Part shown: positions 1-12,903 of the stretch, piece after piece
How the letters are laid out: every line of letters begins with the position of its first letter
Numbering within the stretch: position 1 is the first letter of the stretch
NCBI GenBank assembly: GCA_900618425.1
Contig: UZAN01040017.1
Location: 27,469-91,468, forward strand
Direction of reading: 5' to 3'
Origin: Echinostoma caproni
Lineage: Eukaryota > Platyhelminthes > Trematoda > Plagiorchiida > Echinostomatidae
DNA: 64,000 nucleotides
Translations under genes and position numbers: made by a program
The notes under the pieces: model-generated
Seen by the model: the letters and a program-made list of their open reading frames with translations, nothing else
Told to the model about the DNA's origin: nothing
Databases searched by the model: none

Positions 1-639
1 ACAACATATTCACAACTAACCTTCTTCGGTGAATATATTCCCCTACCAACATCCCTGGGGCGCTCCTGGTAGCATTCAGCTGTGCTTAACGCGAGAGTAT
101 CCTAATTAATGAAGATATTTCCTATTTTAGCTCATATCCTGATATTTCATCATGTTTCAGTTAATCATTTTTATCTCCAGAGAGTGGTTCCCCAACGAAC
201 CGCATGCTTAACATCGTTTCGGGACCGTTTTCGTTGCCCGAAGTGCCTGTTGTCCTTACCGCGACGTGTACAAATGCTGCACATCACCAAATTAGGCCAC
301 TGACCACTTACCTACTCACCTGGTTGCGACAAGTTTTTGGACTACCGTATAAGTTAAAAGCTAACGGTGGATCCTCGAATCTACGAAACATGCTAGGGGG
401 GGGGGCTAGGAATGGTCTCACAACAACCGGAAAGCGTATGAACCTTTTTGAAGATCACTGGCTACCAACACTATTCTATCATGTTACCCTGTAAGTTAGA
501 CTTGGTTGCACAACGGTTACAAGTGGACTCTCGAACAAAATCGGGGAGCAGTATAAACAGTGTGTAAGAATGCAGGCAATCAAAATATTATGTGACGAGG
601 CCAGTTTTCTGAGCCTATAAGCATAAAAAGACAGTTTTC
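1..639. other. No recognisable gene
   Basis: Short open frames only, none with a motif I recognise. A run of nine G lies near 394. The stretch ends where the LINE-like frame of the next element begins. Confidence 0.5.
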
Positions 640-1870
640 GAACATTTGGGAAAAAGCTGATGACATGAGTAGACCAGGACAGGCTATGGGTTAGGTTAAT
701 ACCAAGGTATTTAGCAGATACAGATTTGGGAATGCTTTGATTGTTAACTATTAGATCGAGGAGATTATTTACTGATAATAGATAACAGGAACTTCAATGC
801 ACTTGCTGAGGTCAAGTACAAGGGATTGGGGCACAGACCAATCGTGAAGTTCATTAAGGCTGTCCTGGAGAAGTCAAAAACTGCCGGAAATGGGAGATGA
901 GAAACCAGTCAGAATAGCATCAACATACTTGCATGCAATGAAGTTTCCGAGAATAGGGAGATTTTAGATGACAAAATATTCTCATTATTCTGTCAGATAA
1001 GTCTGAAAGTGTCAAGTGCTCATACAGTTATTGTAATGGTTCATGTTGAGGACTGTGTCCGGATGGCCTAAGGCCAGGAAGATCGTGGAGCAGACACATC
1101 AGTTTGACTCATCCTTGACTGGTCCATCCAGACAGCCCTCAAAGCAACCATCACAATAACACTATGAGCACTTACACTACGGACTATCGCTCTGTGTTGT
1201 GTCTATACATGTTCGATTTTGTGTATTGTATTGAATTGATGAGAAGTACCGAAAAAACAGATCTGTCTTTGCCACTTTCAGACTTCTCTGACAGAACAAT
1301 AGAGAGATTCTATATATAAATAGAAAACAAGTAAGGGGACAAAATAGCACCCTGAAAAACACTGCCTTCAATTTTAATAGACGAACGCTATCCCCCATTC
1401 AGTGAAGTAAACTAGGTTCTACGGGAGAAGTAGTCGATTAGTACAATCAGGACTTCAGGAGTTAGATCACACACAGAAAGACGTTCAATAAGCACTCTTT
1501 GATCGAGAGAACCAAAGGCGTGTGCACAAAACAGATACGCCAAACATGTGGTATCTGCACCATTGTCTCAAACAGAAACAATAGAATGAACATTATGAGC
1601 AACGGCGTCAAGTGTGGACAAATGGGGTTTATAAGGAAATGGTAAAAGGTCATGGTAGTTACAATTCGGAGCCAAACAACGTTCGGTTCACTTTGGTGAT
1701 AGACTCACAAATTCACAGAAGCACTTCCATCCAGAAACAGGGATTGATTGATAGATTGAAAAAACAGGATGTTCATTAGATGTTGTTATCCCGCAAGGAA
1801 AATCTATTACACTTTGTTTGGAACGTATAGGTAAAAACGGTACCTTATTGGACAGCTGAGAACGAGCCAA
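640..1870 (-). pseudogene. CR1/jockey-like LINE reverse transcriptase remnant, interrupted
   Basis: Read on the minus strand, this gives a decayed non-LTR retrotransposon RT. From high to low coordinates I see a segment reading STLDAVAH, then HAFGSLDQRVLIERLS (motif A region, usually AFDSLD), a stretch ending IDYFSRRT, the motif B block VFQGAILSPYLFSIYI near 1320-1370, and near 680-760 the thumb-like block KYLGINLTHSLSWSTHV. The same blocks occur in the copies at 13.2-14.4 kb and 29.9-32.9 kb, so these are one family. Several stops and frameshifts separate the pieces. The stretch between motif B and the thumb, where YADD should be, is replaced by a foreign PLE 3'-end segment at about 1060-1290. 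A non-functional fossil. The family is clear; the exact clade is inferred. Confidence 0.8.
1060..1290 (+). repeat. Penelope-like element 3'-end fragment nested in the LINE
   Basis: About 180 bp match the sequence just downstream of the PLE endonuclease at 27.4-27.59 kb, on the same strand. Shared landmarks are the blocks TTGACTGGTCCATCC, TGAGCACTTACAC and CATGTTCGATT. Because the 27-kb copy joins directly to a PLE C-terminus, this copy is best read as a severely 5'-truncated PLE that landed in the LINE RT. Its far end contains TTGATGA and GAAA separated by eight bases, corresponding to the hammerhead-like core described at 27.56 kb. Confidence 0.65.
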
Positions 1871-1960
1871 TATGTGACATGCATTCCCTCAGTTTCTCGA
1901 GTTGAAAAAGTTGTACGAATGCTGAGCAAAATGTTTGGGACGCACAAAAAGTTTTATTTG

Positions 1961-2600
1961 TTACACAAAAATAAGCGCAGCCACTATTTGCTTTGTCACA
2001 TTGTGCTCCCGTTGGAATTTCTGAGGCGGGGCCCCACCGACCGGGGTCCACTGAGTCGAATGTTGTTTGGTCTCTAGGTCGAAAATATACACCCAGGTCT
2101 CATCACCACTGATGATCTCCCAAAGTGCATTGGAATGTCCATCATCAAACCTAGCAAGCAAGATGCGGCACCAATTCACCCGAATTCCTTTATACTCTTC
2201 ACTGATCTGACGGGGTACCCAGCGCAGGCAAACGTTTCTGAGGCCAAGCTTCTTATATAGGATGATACAGATTGATCTCAATGAGGTTCCGATGACCTTC
2301 TCTAGCTGTGCCACTGTCACCCGCACATCCTCCTCGATCGTCTGTTACACAGCAGAAATGTTGTCCGCTCTAGTGGCATCCTCAGGTCGGCCACACCGTG
2401 TCTTATCTTGCGGGGATCGCCTGCCACGCTTGAACCCCGCAAACCACTCAAACGTAATACTTCTTGATGGCGCTTCATCATTAGAGCAGTTCGCAAAAGA
2501 TAAAAATTCTGCTACTGCTGCTTTAAACCACATTCGTGTTTGAGGGCAATCATTGTGCTGCAGTGAAACTGATTGATATTTGGTTCTGAGTTGCAATCAC
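1961..2600 (-). mobile_element. Mariner-like transposase remnant
   Basis: Two adjoining minus-strand frames (2345-2596 and 1961-2326) give the N-terminal two thirds of a Tc1/mariner-superfamily transposase. The first holds the helix-turn-helix region ending TFEWFAGFKRG followed by CGRPEDATRAD. The second has VTVAQLEKVIGTSL, the WVPRQISEE block and the first catalytic motif GDETWVYIFDLETKQ followed by TPVGGAPPQK. These are hallmarks of mariner (D,D34D) proteins. An in-frame stop follows ADNISAV, and the frame ends about 35 residues after GDETW. The second and third catalytic aspartates are therefore missing. Typical mariner transposases are about 340-350 residues; about 205 are visible. I could not identify terminal inverted repeats. 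Dead copy. Confidence 0.88.
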
Positions 2601-3686
2601 CGAAAATGTTTCACAATAATTCACTTTTTCCTTTCTCGGTCATCTGTTTTCTCGCTGGCCTGGATTCAGGGTTTGATTTCGCATTATCACCAGTCTATCT
2701 GACACAAGCAATTATCCATGGTTATCTGTATCCAAAAATTGTTTTTCCACTTTGATTAAGTAGTGTGAACTTCGTCTGAACAAATCGCATCACCTTATGC
2801 TTTCCTATCCATTCCTTTGTAGTAGAAGAATACTACACAATCTAACATCTGCGGAATACAGTGGCACGAAACAGACTCAGGGCCAAAGTTTGCCGAACTG
2901 CTTCAGCTGAGCTATCCTTGCTGGACTGAATCTGGTTGATCGTAGAGAAAATGAGCTTAAATTGATTGCTGCCACATTTAGTGAACCGCTTGACAGTGAT
3001 TGGTTAGTTCGCGTTAAGCCTCAGAAACATTCCTAGAACCCATTGGATATCCGTAATCTGATTGTTGTATTGTGTTCGATATTTAACCTGCGCAATCAAG
3101 CAATATGTAAAAATAATAAAAGTAGACAGAAAAGTAAAACAAAAACCCTCACACATTTTCACTTCTAACTATAGAATGGTGGATAATCTGACTAAACAGC
3201 AGAACATCGGGAACACGGCTTTTCTTACTCTGTATTATCGTTCCACTGTGTGTATCATTCGATACATACAACAGTTGAACCTGACAATATAAATTTAAGT
3301 TAAGGATGCGTGCGAATGTGTTTCGGTGTGTGCAGCTGTTGGTTTAAAAAAGTGTCTGGTGTCGATCGATAAAAATTTTGATTAAACAGAAATTTATTGG
3401 TAGGCTTATATTTACCTATTCAATGTTTTTTTCGAAATCCCATATGATGAACATCCACTGCTTTGATCAGTCAAATGCGTGGTACTCAACTACATGGGTG
3501 TAGGAATTCCATAGAATCACAAACCAGTTTGAAATAATTGAAAACCAAAGCAGTGAAGTTCAAAAGAAAAGAAGGGCCGCAACAAACTGTAAAAATAAGC
3601 AAATAGTTTAGTAAGTTAAAGACATGCAAATTCTTATGCGACAGAAGGACATCCTCCGTAATATAATGGAAACACGAGCAGCATTT
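2601..3686. other. No recognisable gene
   Basis: AT-rich sequence with only short frames. It includes the region between the mariner and the truncated end of the PLE. The frame running into 3486-3686 loses all PLE similarity. Confidence 0.45.
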
Positions 3687-4551
3687 GCAGAGCGTTGTGT
3701 TGATTTTGCTGACGAGTTTCGAAGTTAGATCTATGTTCATTTTTCGATAGGTAGTTTTGTCTTGGAGTAATTCGTTTGCCTTTCTGATGTAGTGTGTTTT
3801 GTCCATTACCACGGTCACTCTTCCTTTGTCCGCTGGGAGGATGATGATGCTCTTGTCGTTTCTCAGTGTTTTCATTGCTTTCTCCTCGGTTTTCGACAGT
3901 GCACTGAATGGTTTGTTTCGGGTCATGATCGGAACGATGGTTTGCCGTATTTGTTGTTTGGTGTTATCGGATAGCCCGGTGTCCTTTAGGGCATGTTCTG
4001 ATTCCGATAAGTATTCTTTCTTTGTCGCGTCTTTTGCATTGAAGTGAAGTCCTCTGGTGAAAACTTCTTTTTCTTCGTTTGCTATTGGGCGTGTTGAAAT
4101 GTTACTGATCCAGGTGTCGTGTTGTTCAGTCTCTTTGTGCTTACACAAATTCTCAAGTTTCTTGGCTAATGACTTCTTTCGCTTTGCCGTTGTGTTGTCC
4201 ACTCTTCTCTGAACAGCTGATTGTAGGTTTCTCAGGGTTTCCTCGTTCAGTATACTTGCGCAAGTTATCATTTCTTCTCACGATATTGTCGTATTTATGT
4301 AGACGTCTATGAGCATCGGTGATCATCATTCTGACCATGCTTCTACCATATCGCATTACTATTTTCCAGGCTTCTGGGTGGTTGACTGGTGGTCGATGAC
4401 TAACACTGGACGGGAGGATGTTGTTTCGTAAGCACTCATGTAGAAAATATAGCTGCTCGCGAGTTGAAGCATGACAACAAGCGAAAGCTTCCCATCGACG
4501 AGCAGCTTTGAGCGTTGAACGCCCGAAAATGAATGACAGTTTTGTAAACAA
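3687..4551 (-). pseudogene. Penelope-like retroelement, N-terminal part of RT
   Basis: Two minus-strand frames (4153-4551, then 3486-4271, joined by a frameshift near 4265) make the N-terminal region of a PLE protein. Diagnostic stretches are LHECLRNNILPSS, WKIVMRYGRSMVR and the block ALSKTEEKAMKTLRNDKSI followed by ILPADKGRVTVVMDK, the conserved ADKG-containing N-terminal motif of PLE reverse transcriptases. After SKINTTL (about 3690) the reading frame continues into unrelated sequence, so the RT palm, thumb and the GIY-YIG endonuclease are absent. This is an element broken in the middle, with its 5' leader (next feature) retained. Inactive. Confidence 0.85.
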
Positions 4552-5011
4552 CGGTATTGATTGTTGTTTTTGTAGCTCGGGTGGTATAATTTGATGTTCA
4601 GCTGTTCACCGAGCTTGGCAATTGTATTGCAAACGTTTTATCACCAATCGAGGTGACATTCTCAATGCAGTAACTGGGTGAGCGCTTACGAGTGTCCTCT
4701 TTCTTATATAGGTCATTGAGTGATGTGGCGTTGCCTGATTGGCCAAGGTTTGTTCGCTTTGTGCCGATAGGGGATGAGGTGGACGCGAGCAGTCTGACGA
4801 CTGGCCATTGATCGATCAGTCCATGCGTTACTAAATCGCTCGTTGAAAAACCACTACTCCCTCTTCCACCTTCCAAACATATTCTTGTGTGTCGATTTAC
4901 TGGTCCAAAAATGCGGTTGTATTTGGTACTGGCGCTAGAGAACCAGCCGATGTCATGCGAATCTGTGCAACAAAAACAACAACGCCTTTTCCACAGTGGT
5001 TTCAATGTCAT
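4552..5011 (-). repeat. 5' leader of the Penelope-like element
   Basis: Minus-strand sequence directly upstream of the PLE N-terminus, with an open frame 4598-5011. It contains the palindromic block TCACCTCGATTGGTGA at about 4650. A clearly related block lies at 60.45-60.6 kb beside another PLE, including the flanking TTTGCAA, AATTGCC and CACCCGAGC words. That recurrence next to two PLE copies supports assigning it to the PLE rather than to a host gene. Whether it is translated is unknown. Confidence 0.6.
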
Positions 5012-8000
5012 TCATACCACTTTGTCCATTTGCATTCGGGCTGTGTAAGATTGGATACTAAGTGACAAAGAGGTATGTCTTTCCTCTTGCAACGAGTCGC
5101 AATTCCCAAAAGAAGACTGGGTATTCAGGGGCGAATTTAATTATTTGTAAATGGCTCATGTTTGCCTAAGTCGAATTAAGCTCTGTGGGGTGATTTTTAT
5201 TTGGTCTTAGGGTGGACATGTACATAGGGGATGAATTCATGGTTAGTTCAACTCACAGATGACAAAATTTCCTGTTATCGTAATCAACCCATGTGTCATT
5301 TCATAATCAAAGTTGTATTATAGGAAATTGTCAATCCCTGGTAATCATTACCTGCTTTTATACACACACTCTTGAATGTATGTCAGAAGTCGCTCATTTA
5401 TATAATTGTCCATCTCCTATTAGATAGATAGGCGACGAAAATGGTAACTTTAATACACAGCTCTAATCCCCCACCCAATTTTAGCTGAGGCGTAAACATA
5501 TGAGAACAGATCGGTTGAGTCTATGGCGAACCAAATAACTCTTGAACAAATCAATGAGCAACGTCTGGCTCCATGGATCCCGAAACATTAAAAAACACGA
5601 TCGAGCCAACTACGTGCTATGCTACGGCTTTATTAAACAATCATCTAAACAAGGAACATATGTACATAGCTCGAAGTGAACTCGTAGCAACTCGAGAGCA
5701 AGAGTCAATAGTTCCAATGAGCGTAACTGGAAGAATCTAAAAGAAACAGGTCAAGCTAAACCGAAATGACTTGCCAATCGTCAAGCAAATCAAATTGAGA
5801 GATCAGGGTCAAGACGTTAGAACAAATTGATGCCGAAGCGAACAATAAGTTAACGTGGTTCAGGGATAGACGTGAATTTCACATATACATTCAGGGTTAG
5901 CGAGTTAAATACTTTTGTGTGTTCGAGGCCGAGTGCCGTTGAACGAACAAATCACGAAAACCGTGAAGTCAAGTCAAACACGGTTCACTCCCGGGTTTTC
6001 CGAAGGATTTTCACAAATCGATGTATAGAAACCTTCGTGACTGTTTACGTATGGAAACATCTCCCCACGTGTCGCGGTCGAGCCAGCCAAACGTGGTGGT
6101 GGGAGAAAAATCCCTCCGGTTATCGGAAGTCAAGCGAGATGGGCGGAGATAACGAACTCTTGATTGATCCGGGAAAACCGATGAAGCTTGCAGAGGCAAC
6201 ATTCCGAAACTAAACCAAGCCAGCTATTCAAATAATAATCTAGACATTCATTTAAGAGCAGAGCTATTAAAATTTGAGAAAGTATAGCAGTTCTATGCAA
6301 AAGAAACATTCCATCACCACATATCTACATGCCTGTTTGAAGGAAAGCCAAGAGTAGTCAAATGAAAGTGTGTGCTTGTTGGGTCCACAAACGCAGCGGG
6401 TATTTCACGACAGCATCCATGGAGAAATCAAATTCCGAAGGCGTCTGTTCTTTTCAACAGAACCATTGTCTCACCAAATACACATTACTCAACCAGTTGA
6501 ACAGCATTAGACGAGAAACTATGTCCTGGAGGAAACGAAGAGATTTTTTTGGCTCTACCAGAAAGATATCATCGAAATGCAAGCGGTTTGATATCGAAAG
6601 GTCAGACTTTCGGCACGGTGCAGTCAGTTACTGAAATCCTGTATGCTTCGAATCGTTGTAACCAAATGCTGTGAAATAGGCGAACGACTAGGAATGGCAA
6701 TCAAAAGTTGAATCATTTTATTGAATTTACCATATAGCATTTGAAGGCACTGTCCTCCAACTTCCCTAACCGCGAAACTGGAATTTCAAAGCCTAATTAC
6801 AAGCTAATTTGAAAACCAAGCATCCGAGATTTTTGGTTGACAAGAAACCACACGGTTCGATTGTTCGTACAGTCTATATCCTCATATCCATGTCTTATCA
6901 CCCTAATCGTCCCCATTCGCTGCTGAATTCAAATGATGGGCATAATTGCCTTATTCAGTCACTCCACTTGCAGTGACCGAAATTATCAATCGCGGTGGAC
7001 GATGAACGGAATTCCACTGATTTAAACTTGAACTTCTCTGCTTACTCCGAGTGTAACGAACTCTCTGCATGAAACTATATGTTCTTTTGATTATCTTTGC
7101 ATTTTTTTCTGTCAAACGGTTTAGTAATTATCAGCCGTGTTTCTCTTATTCCTTTAAACACCAATCACAAGATGGTGTGATTTGCCTATTACTTCATGAG
7201 AGAATTTCACCCATAAGAAACTCAACGACCCCAGTAATTCGATTAATCACGATATATCTGCTTGGCGTTCTCATGCTACAACCCAATCCACAACGAACTA
7301 ATTTTATACTCACAAAGATAAACCGCTGTTTAGGTTCTATCATTATTGTATATGAATTTTTATCTCATTTTGTTTTATCCCATTGTAAAGAGGTGTGTGA
7401 ACACATTGTTGACTGAAATATAGGTACAGCCATTTACAATACAGTACAGTACAATACAATACAGTATTGTACTTATTGTCTACTGCTGTACTGCTTCATT
7501 ACAAATTGACCTGTAAGGTTTGCTCTAGTGAACCCTCTTCAACTAAGATTTTATTTGTTTTTATGTTGTTCAGTGTTTAGCACATGTTTTCCAGTCAAAA
7601 TATTCTCGTCGCGCCATAAAGTCAGTGGCAGCGTATTGCGTTTCGTGTAGGCCCAAATAACATGATGTTTACCTCAGTTGTCGAGCCTGCGGTCAACAAG
7701 AGGTATTGGATGTATGTCGTAAGGTTATTTAGGATGAGATAACTTGTGCCCCCTGCAGAAAAAGCGGTAGCCCGTCCGATCGACCGAGCCAAACATCGCC
7801 AAAGTAAAGTCAAATAGGCCACATCCTTGAGTCGCTCGGATCTAACAAAATAATGATAAATTAAAGTAATAAGAATAGGTAGAAACTCAATAAAAAAATG
7901 TAGCCTAAACAGATTATTCAGTTGATCAGATAACAACCCACCCACCTCTGCGTTGCTCTCGCATTTTGATGCCACCACGTGGACAAGTGCTATTGCAGAG

Positions 8001-8739
8001 TTATGATAATTAGTCCTAAAATAGATTTGCCTGCGTTTTTAAAATCTTTACACAAATTATGAGAATCAGGCACGTCACATGATCGTTATGCTGATGCAAA
8101 ACATAAGTTTGAGGGGATATAATTCACTTGATTCTCAACCCTGAAACAGTTTCCCTCATGCGCAACACTTGTTTCTGTGGATCATATAGAAAACAAACAG
8201 GTGAAACAACTAATTTGTGTCTGTGCTCTGCCGATGATGACAACAGTCCTGGAGTAGTGGTTTCATCACTTGAACCCTATCTCTCAAGGTTAAAACCTGC
8301 CACCACCACCCCACCATCCCCAAATTGGGTGATAAACAGCTTTACCGTCGTCCGGTTCGATACCATGTCTAACCTAGCTAAGCCTTTTGTGGCTCGCCAA
8401 TGCAAGTCCAAGAGCTTAGGTTATTCGTTTCCCATTACCGAACAGCAGATGTTCGGGACTACGGGGACCGCCCGTTTGCAGTTCACCACACACAAATGTG
8501 TATACAATAAAAATAGAAAAGGATACCATATCCAAGCAATTAACATGCGATAGCGTGTAACTTTTAATTGATGGTCTAGGTAGACAAAAGCGGAAGGAAT
8601 CGTGGATGATCAGGTGTCAGATAGAAACAAGGCAAAGAAGCACTATGAATAACCTGAAATTGGTTTGTTTGTTGTATTCAGCGCCATTTCTCAAAATAAC
8701 GGTGATTATGGGTTGTTATCAAGCAGCACGTGTGTGACA
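5012..8739. other. No recognisable gene
   Basis: About 3.7 kb with many short frames and no recognised domain. The frame at 7069-7416 starts with an ATG and a hydrophobic leader-like run, but has no family match and no convincing splice sites. A short CAAGTCAA doublet near 5968 resembles the LINE tail repeat but stands alone. A tandem ACAGT/ACAAT tract lies at 7437-7470. Confidence 0.45.
7437..7470. repeat. Short ACAGT/ACAAT tandem tract
   Basis: Five-base units ACAGT and ACAAT alternate for about 30 bp and end in the inverted pair ACAATACAGTATTGT. A simple repeat with no evident function. Confidence 0.6.
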
Positions 8740-8935
8740 GAGCCGATCGCGTTAATTTACCAGCATGTTTACTGCGGTATCAGTGACACCAGATTTCTTA
8801 ATTTGGTTTGCGTTGTTTGTTTACGTTGTGTCACTCAGTTAACTCGTTGCTTGTGTAGGCACTCCGACTCCGCAGGAGTCAAGCATCGGTTCGTTTCGTT
8901 AGCGTTCATATCATGGAACAAAAGGAGAAGAATTT
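8740..8935. repeat. Unclassified dispersed repeat, copy A
   Basis: About 190 bp related to 22890-23070 on the same strand. Shared words include AGCATGTTTA, GACRCCAGATTT, TTGGTT, TTGTTTRCKTATG/TTACGTTG and GCGTCATC/GTGTCACT followed by AGTTAA, ending near GTTCATATC. The copies are considerably diverged, so orientation, true ends and class are unknown. Confidence 0.55.
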
Positions 8936-11900
8936 AAATTAGAAGATCGGGAGAGCTGAAAATTCAACGATTTCCCTTTCCACCAGGTTAGTTTGATTTC
9001 AAATTATGTTCCATTTGGATCAGGTCCTAATCTTCTTTATATGGCTGACGTATCATAATCAGCTTGTGTCATTATCATCAGAAGTGGTTGTGCTTCTTCC
9101 ATAAATTCACCCAGCTATTTACCGAGATTCATTTTTGTAGATGTTTACCAGTTGAGTTTCTTGATTCATTTTCTTCATATACGGGTTGTTCTGGATTGGA
9201 AAACTAACATGCGCTGTGGAAGAAAGACCTGACGAGGCCTCCTTTGTATGTTGCTCGAGTGAAATTAACATACCTTGGTTTTCTGTTGCCCCATGTCTAC
9301 CTACTTACAGTGCAAAGCTTTTGTACGGTTCCTTCCGCATGTTCAGTAATTTGGATTTCTCGATTGGTAAGACTTCCTCAAATTCATCCAAATCGATAAG
9401 TAAACGACTCTGGTAAACAGAATGAGCTTAATTCCAGCAAGAGTCATTTGGGAACAGCGACGCATCATTAATGGGAATAAAATTCCCAAATATTGTTTTT
9501 TTATCATTCAATTGGACTTCAATCAATCCAAAATATATATTATAAACCAGCACTCGAGAGACTATAATTTTATGTTGTACAGCGTGAACTGTGCGACCCA
9601 GCTGAATGCGTAACATTATTCAGCTGTGAAGCCCAATATCGTCGCTAACTTGTCTTATTCAAAGCTAATAGTGTTTGTCACTCTCGACTTCTATTTTTCG
9701 GAATCGCTCTTGAGCAGTGATTATTGGAGTATTGTGAGCTATGCATATTAGGTTGATTTAGTCTTTGTTGTACAACCCCTCTTCTTGAACACTTCGGTGA
9801 AGTGCCAATCGGCTTTCAGTGAGATCTTATTTCTTATTACTGACCCCTATTCTAATAATGTCTCATATACAGAGAAAGTAAAACAATTACTTTATCTTTA
9901 TTCTTTGAGATAAACTCAAAGTTTTACACTCCAAAACCCTGAAGAAAAAAATTCGCAACTACATTCGTTTTTGACTGGAATAAAACTGCGGTTATTGGAA
10001 TAGAAAACTGTTTGTTAAACGCCTCACTGCTTATATCCGAAAGTTGAATAATGGGAAAAGTTTAGTCGTTATTCACAATCAACTCAAGCAAAATCTTGAG
10101 AATAACGGCGATACTATGATATTTGAAGTGACTGGTTCTCAGTCGTTGAAGTTTACATAAACCAGAAAATTGAGCTTTCAATAACAGACATGTAACTGAC
10201 TGAAATTTATTACTTAAAGGTCATATAAACAACCAAAACATCTGTAACAAAAGATGAATATTGTTCAATGCACGTTCGCATGTGGATGCTCCACTATCTA
10301 CCGAGGTCGAAATGGACGGCATTTTCGACTGTGAGTGAGTGAAAATATCCCAGAGTGGGTGGATGCTTATCAAACATGGGGAAACAGATTTAAGGCCACC
10401 GACCAGACAGTCACAGATCCCTTCCACAGCATGTCGTTTGCCTGAGAAAAAGCGTCAGTTGGACCGAATTGCTGCGTTATCAGTCATCCTACCTAACCTC
10501 AATTCAGTCGCGACTCAAAGATGAAAAAATTGTTTGAGCTATCAAAGGGAGGCGTTCCAGTGATAAAAATCCATCACAGCGCATTTTACTTCAATTTTTT
10601 GTGATCATTTATATGATACAATTTATACTATACACTTGATGAGATGCAAAGAAATAGATCCGGATACAAATTGTGCAACGTAAACCTACTGTATTCTTTA
10701 TTCACGTATATGTTGATACCGTAATATTTTTACGGCACCTGTGGATCTGTCCCTCAAATCAGTTTATTTTTGATCCAAATGTCACACCGTTTTACGTTCC
10801 ACAGACTGAACAGATTGAACGAAATTGCAAAATCCTACAGCTTGGATCTGCTCTCTTTTCGAACAAATTAAGTGAAGAAACTTTTGAAATGTTTCACTTT
10901 TCCAGGACGAGGTATATCTTCAATTCCGGTTGGGTTATTCATTAGTAGCACTGCGAGCACTCGACTTATTTTCTATCATCTGATTCCGCACACACCGGAT
11001 GAGAAGAAATTTCTAATTCACACAGAAATTGATGGGAAATTATTTTTTGCATGTCACTGAACATATTTCGCAATTTACAAAATTCACTAACAAAGTGTGT
11101 GATGTGTAAGCCATGTTAAAATTCCCCATCTCCGAAAAATCCACGGCTTCCAAATTCCGATATTGATGTAGTACTTAATGAACAATTGGACATCCTCAAG
11201 ATTGGTCCTATCGGGCTCTCTCACAGTCGAGGCAGCAAAGTGGTTGAGTCAGTCAGACTGCAATGATCCTATAACCCGTGTCAGTAATAGCAATTTTCTT
11301 GTCCATATGTGTTTTGAAACTCGAAAATTTTCTGAAACAGAAGCAGATTTTTACGAACAACTTCAATCACAGTTCTTCGGCAGGATATCCTCTAAACCTT
11401 TTAGAGAAAATAGCATCATTATTCATGAACTATGTTTAAGCTGCTATCAGTTGTCAGGACTATCAGAGGTTTGATTAGGCTACATAATCGTGGTTCGTTA
11501 CACGATACAGAACAGGAGGGTGGCATTATTGTTTGGGAAAGCCGCACCGAGTGATGATATTGCTTGTATTAGTCTCATCACGTGAGAATTCGACAAACGG
11601 AAAGATCAGATGAACATACGATAAATGAGATCCGAATACAAATAAAGATTACACTCCGGAGTGGAAACATGGAACTAACAACAAGTAACATATTGATATG
11701 AACACTTTCCGAACATAACAACCTACCGCCTATACACAGCACACCATTATTGAAATAAGCGTGTGTATGGTTCTCAATATGGTGTCTGTAATTTGTTGGT
11801 CAGATTGGAAAAGTGGGTCGGGTCCATTAGAACTCTATCACTTAGACCATAAAGGAGGTCAAAGTCAAAGTATTACTGTAGGAAACACCTACAACCATAT

Positions 11901-12159
11901 GATTTTCTTGGTCCGGACGGTGCTTTGCACAACTGGATCAATTTACCGATCAAAGAGAGCTCAGAAATATCGCAAATGTATGGACAATAATTTATCTCTT
12001 GCCTACTTCGATCTACGTAGTTTCTAGGCTTCATGGTTGTCAGTTAAACGTGCCTGATCTATGTAGATTACGTCCATTTACAAACCCCTATCAACTTGCC
12101 TAGTAAGATACGTCAACCATTGACTGAACTATTCCAACATATATGCTACAGTACTGTAT
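8936..12159. other. No recognisable gene
   Basis: About 3.2 kb of unique-looking AT-rich sequence. Open frames (for example 9186-9416, 10673-10945, 11178-11474, 11761-12027) are short and carry no motif I know. Confidence 0.4.
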
Positions 12160-12903
12160 TTATAAAAGTCTTCTGTTTTCCCAATGCAATGTCCAAAAAG
12201 AAGAAAAACGTTTGCACCCGGTCATGAGAGATTCCCGGTTCTTCTGTGGATCACGTCTCGATAGTAAACGGGTACGGATGTCGGTATCTTCTGGATTCAG
12301 CAATGCTGTGATGAAAAAGTGGCACTTGAGTTGGTCATCGGTCAATGAGCAAAGTTTCAACCGTTCGAACATATGATTGACTCGTTCGGCAATCATGGCA
12401 TAATCCACTCCAGCCCGTCTGCCAACGTTTAGACAGGCGTATAAGCAGATATTGAACAGTGAGGCTAATTCGTTCAAGATTATTGACGGTTGCATCACAG
12501 CTTCGTCAAAATTCAAATCCCTTTGATGTTTGGGAAGAATATGGTCAGCAAATCTGGAGTGTTCAGTGGTTCCACGTTTGCGGACCAGCAGGTGCACTTT
12601 CTATACATCGTCTTGACAACTGTAGTCTGTTCGGACCACGTCTTCCCAGCGTTTGAACCACTCTTCTAAAGTGTGACCAGCTTCAGGATCATAGTGAAAT
12701 TCAGTTGAATTGGCAAGCATTTCACTGCAGCTGGACTGGAATTCACGCGAAACTGATTCTGTTGTTTGCAGGTTGAGCTGCTGCGTCAAGGACTAGATCC
12801 GTTTCAGTTGATCATCCGTCTGCTTCTGTTGCTGCGCTAACAGGCATTGAAATTGGTCTTCCGAAAAATTCACTGAAATTTCCGACTTTCCCGACACCAT
12901 TTT
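12160..12903 (-). pseudogene. Ty3/Gypsy gag remnant (CsRn1-like)
   Basis: One minus-strand frame starts with ATG at 12903 and runs about 245 codons, broken only by two TAG codons (at about 12793-12795 and 12601-12603). The N-terminus has the FSEDQFQCLLAQQQKQ helix typical of invertebrate Gypsy gag. The matrix/capsid-like core follows: EFHYDPEAGHTLEEWFKR, WEDVVRTDY, then KVHLLVRKRGTTEHSR and ILPKHQRDLNFDEAV. The end has SSLFNICLYA-like spacing, LTDDQLKCHFFI and DIRTRLLSR. This is the capsid-type gag common to trematode Gypsy elements such as CsRn1. Protease, RT and integrase are not found downstream, and LTRs are not seen. The sequence upstream to 13065 is open but unassigned. Confidence 0.82.

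Noticed and set aside
7069..7416. Secreted-protein exon (ATG plus hydrophobic leader)
   Set aside because: The AT-rich sequence gives hydrophobic codons by chance; no consistent donor, no downstream exon and no family match.
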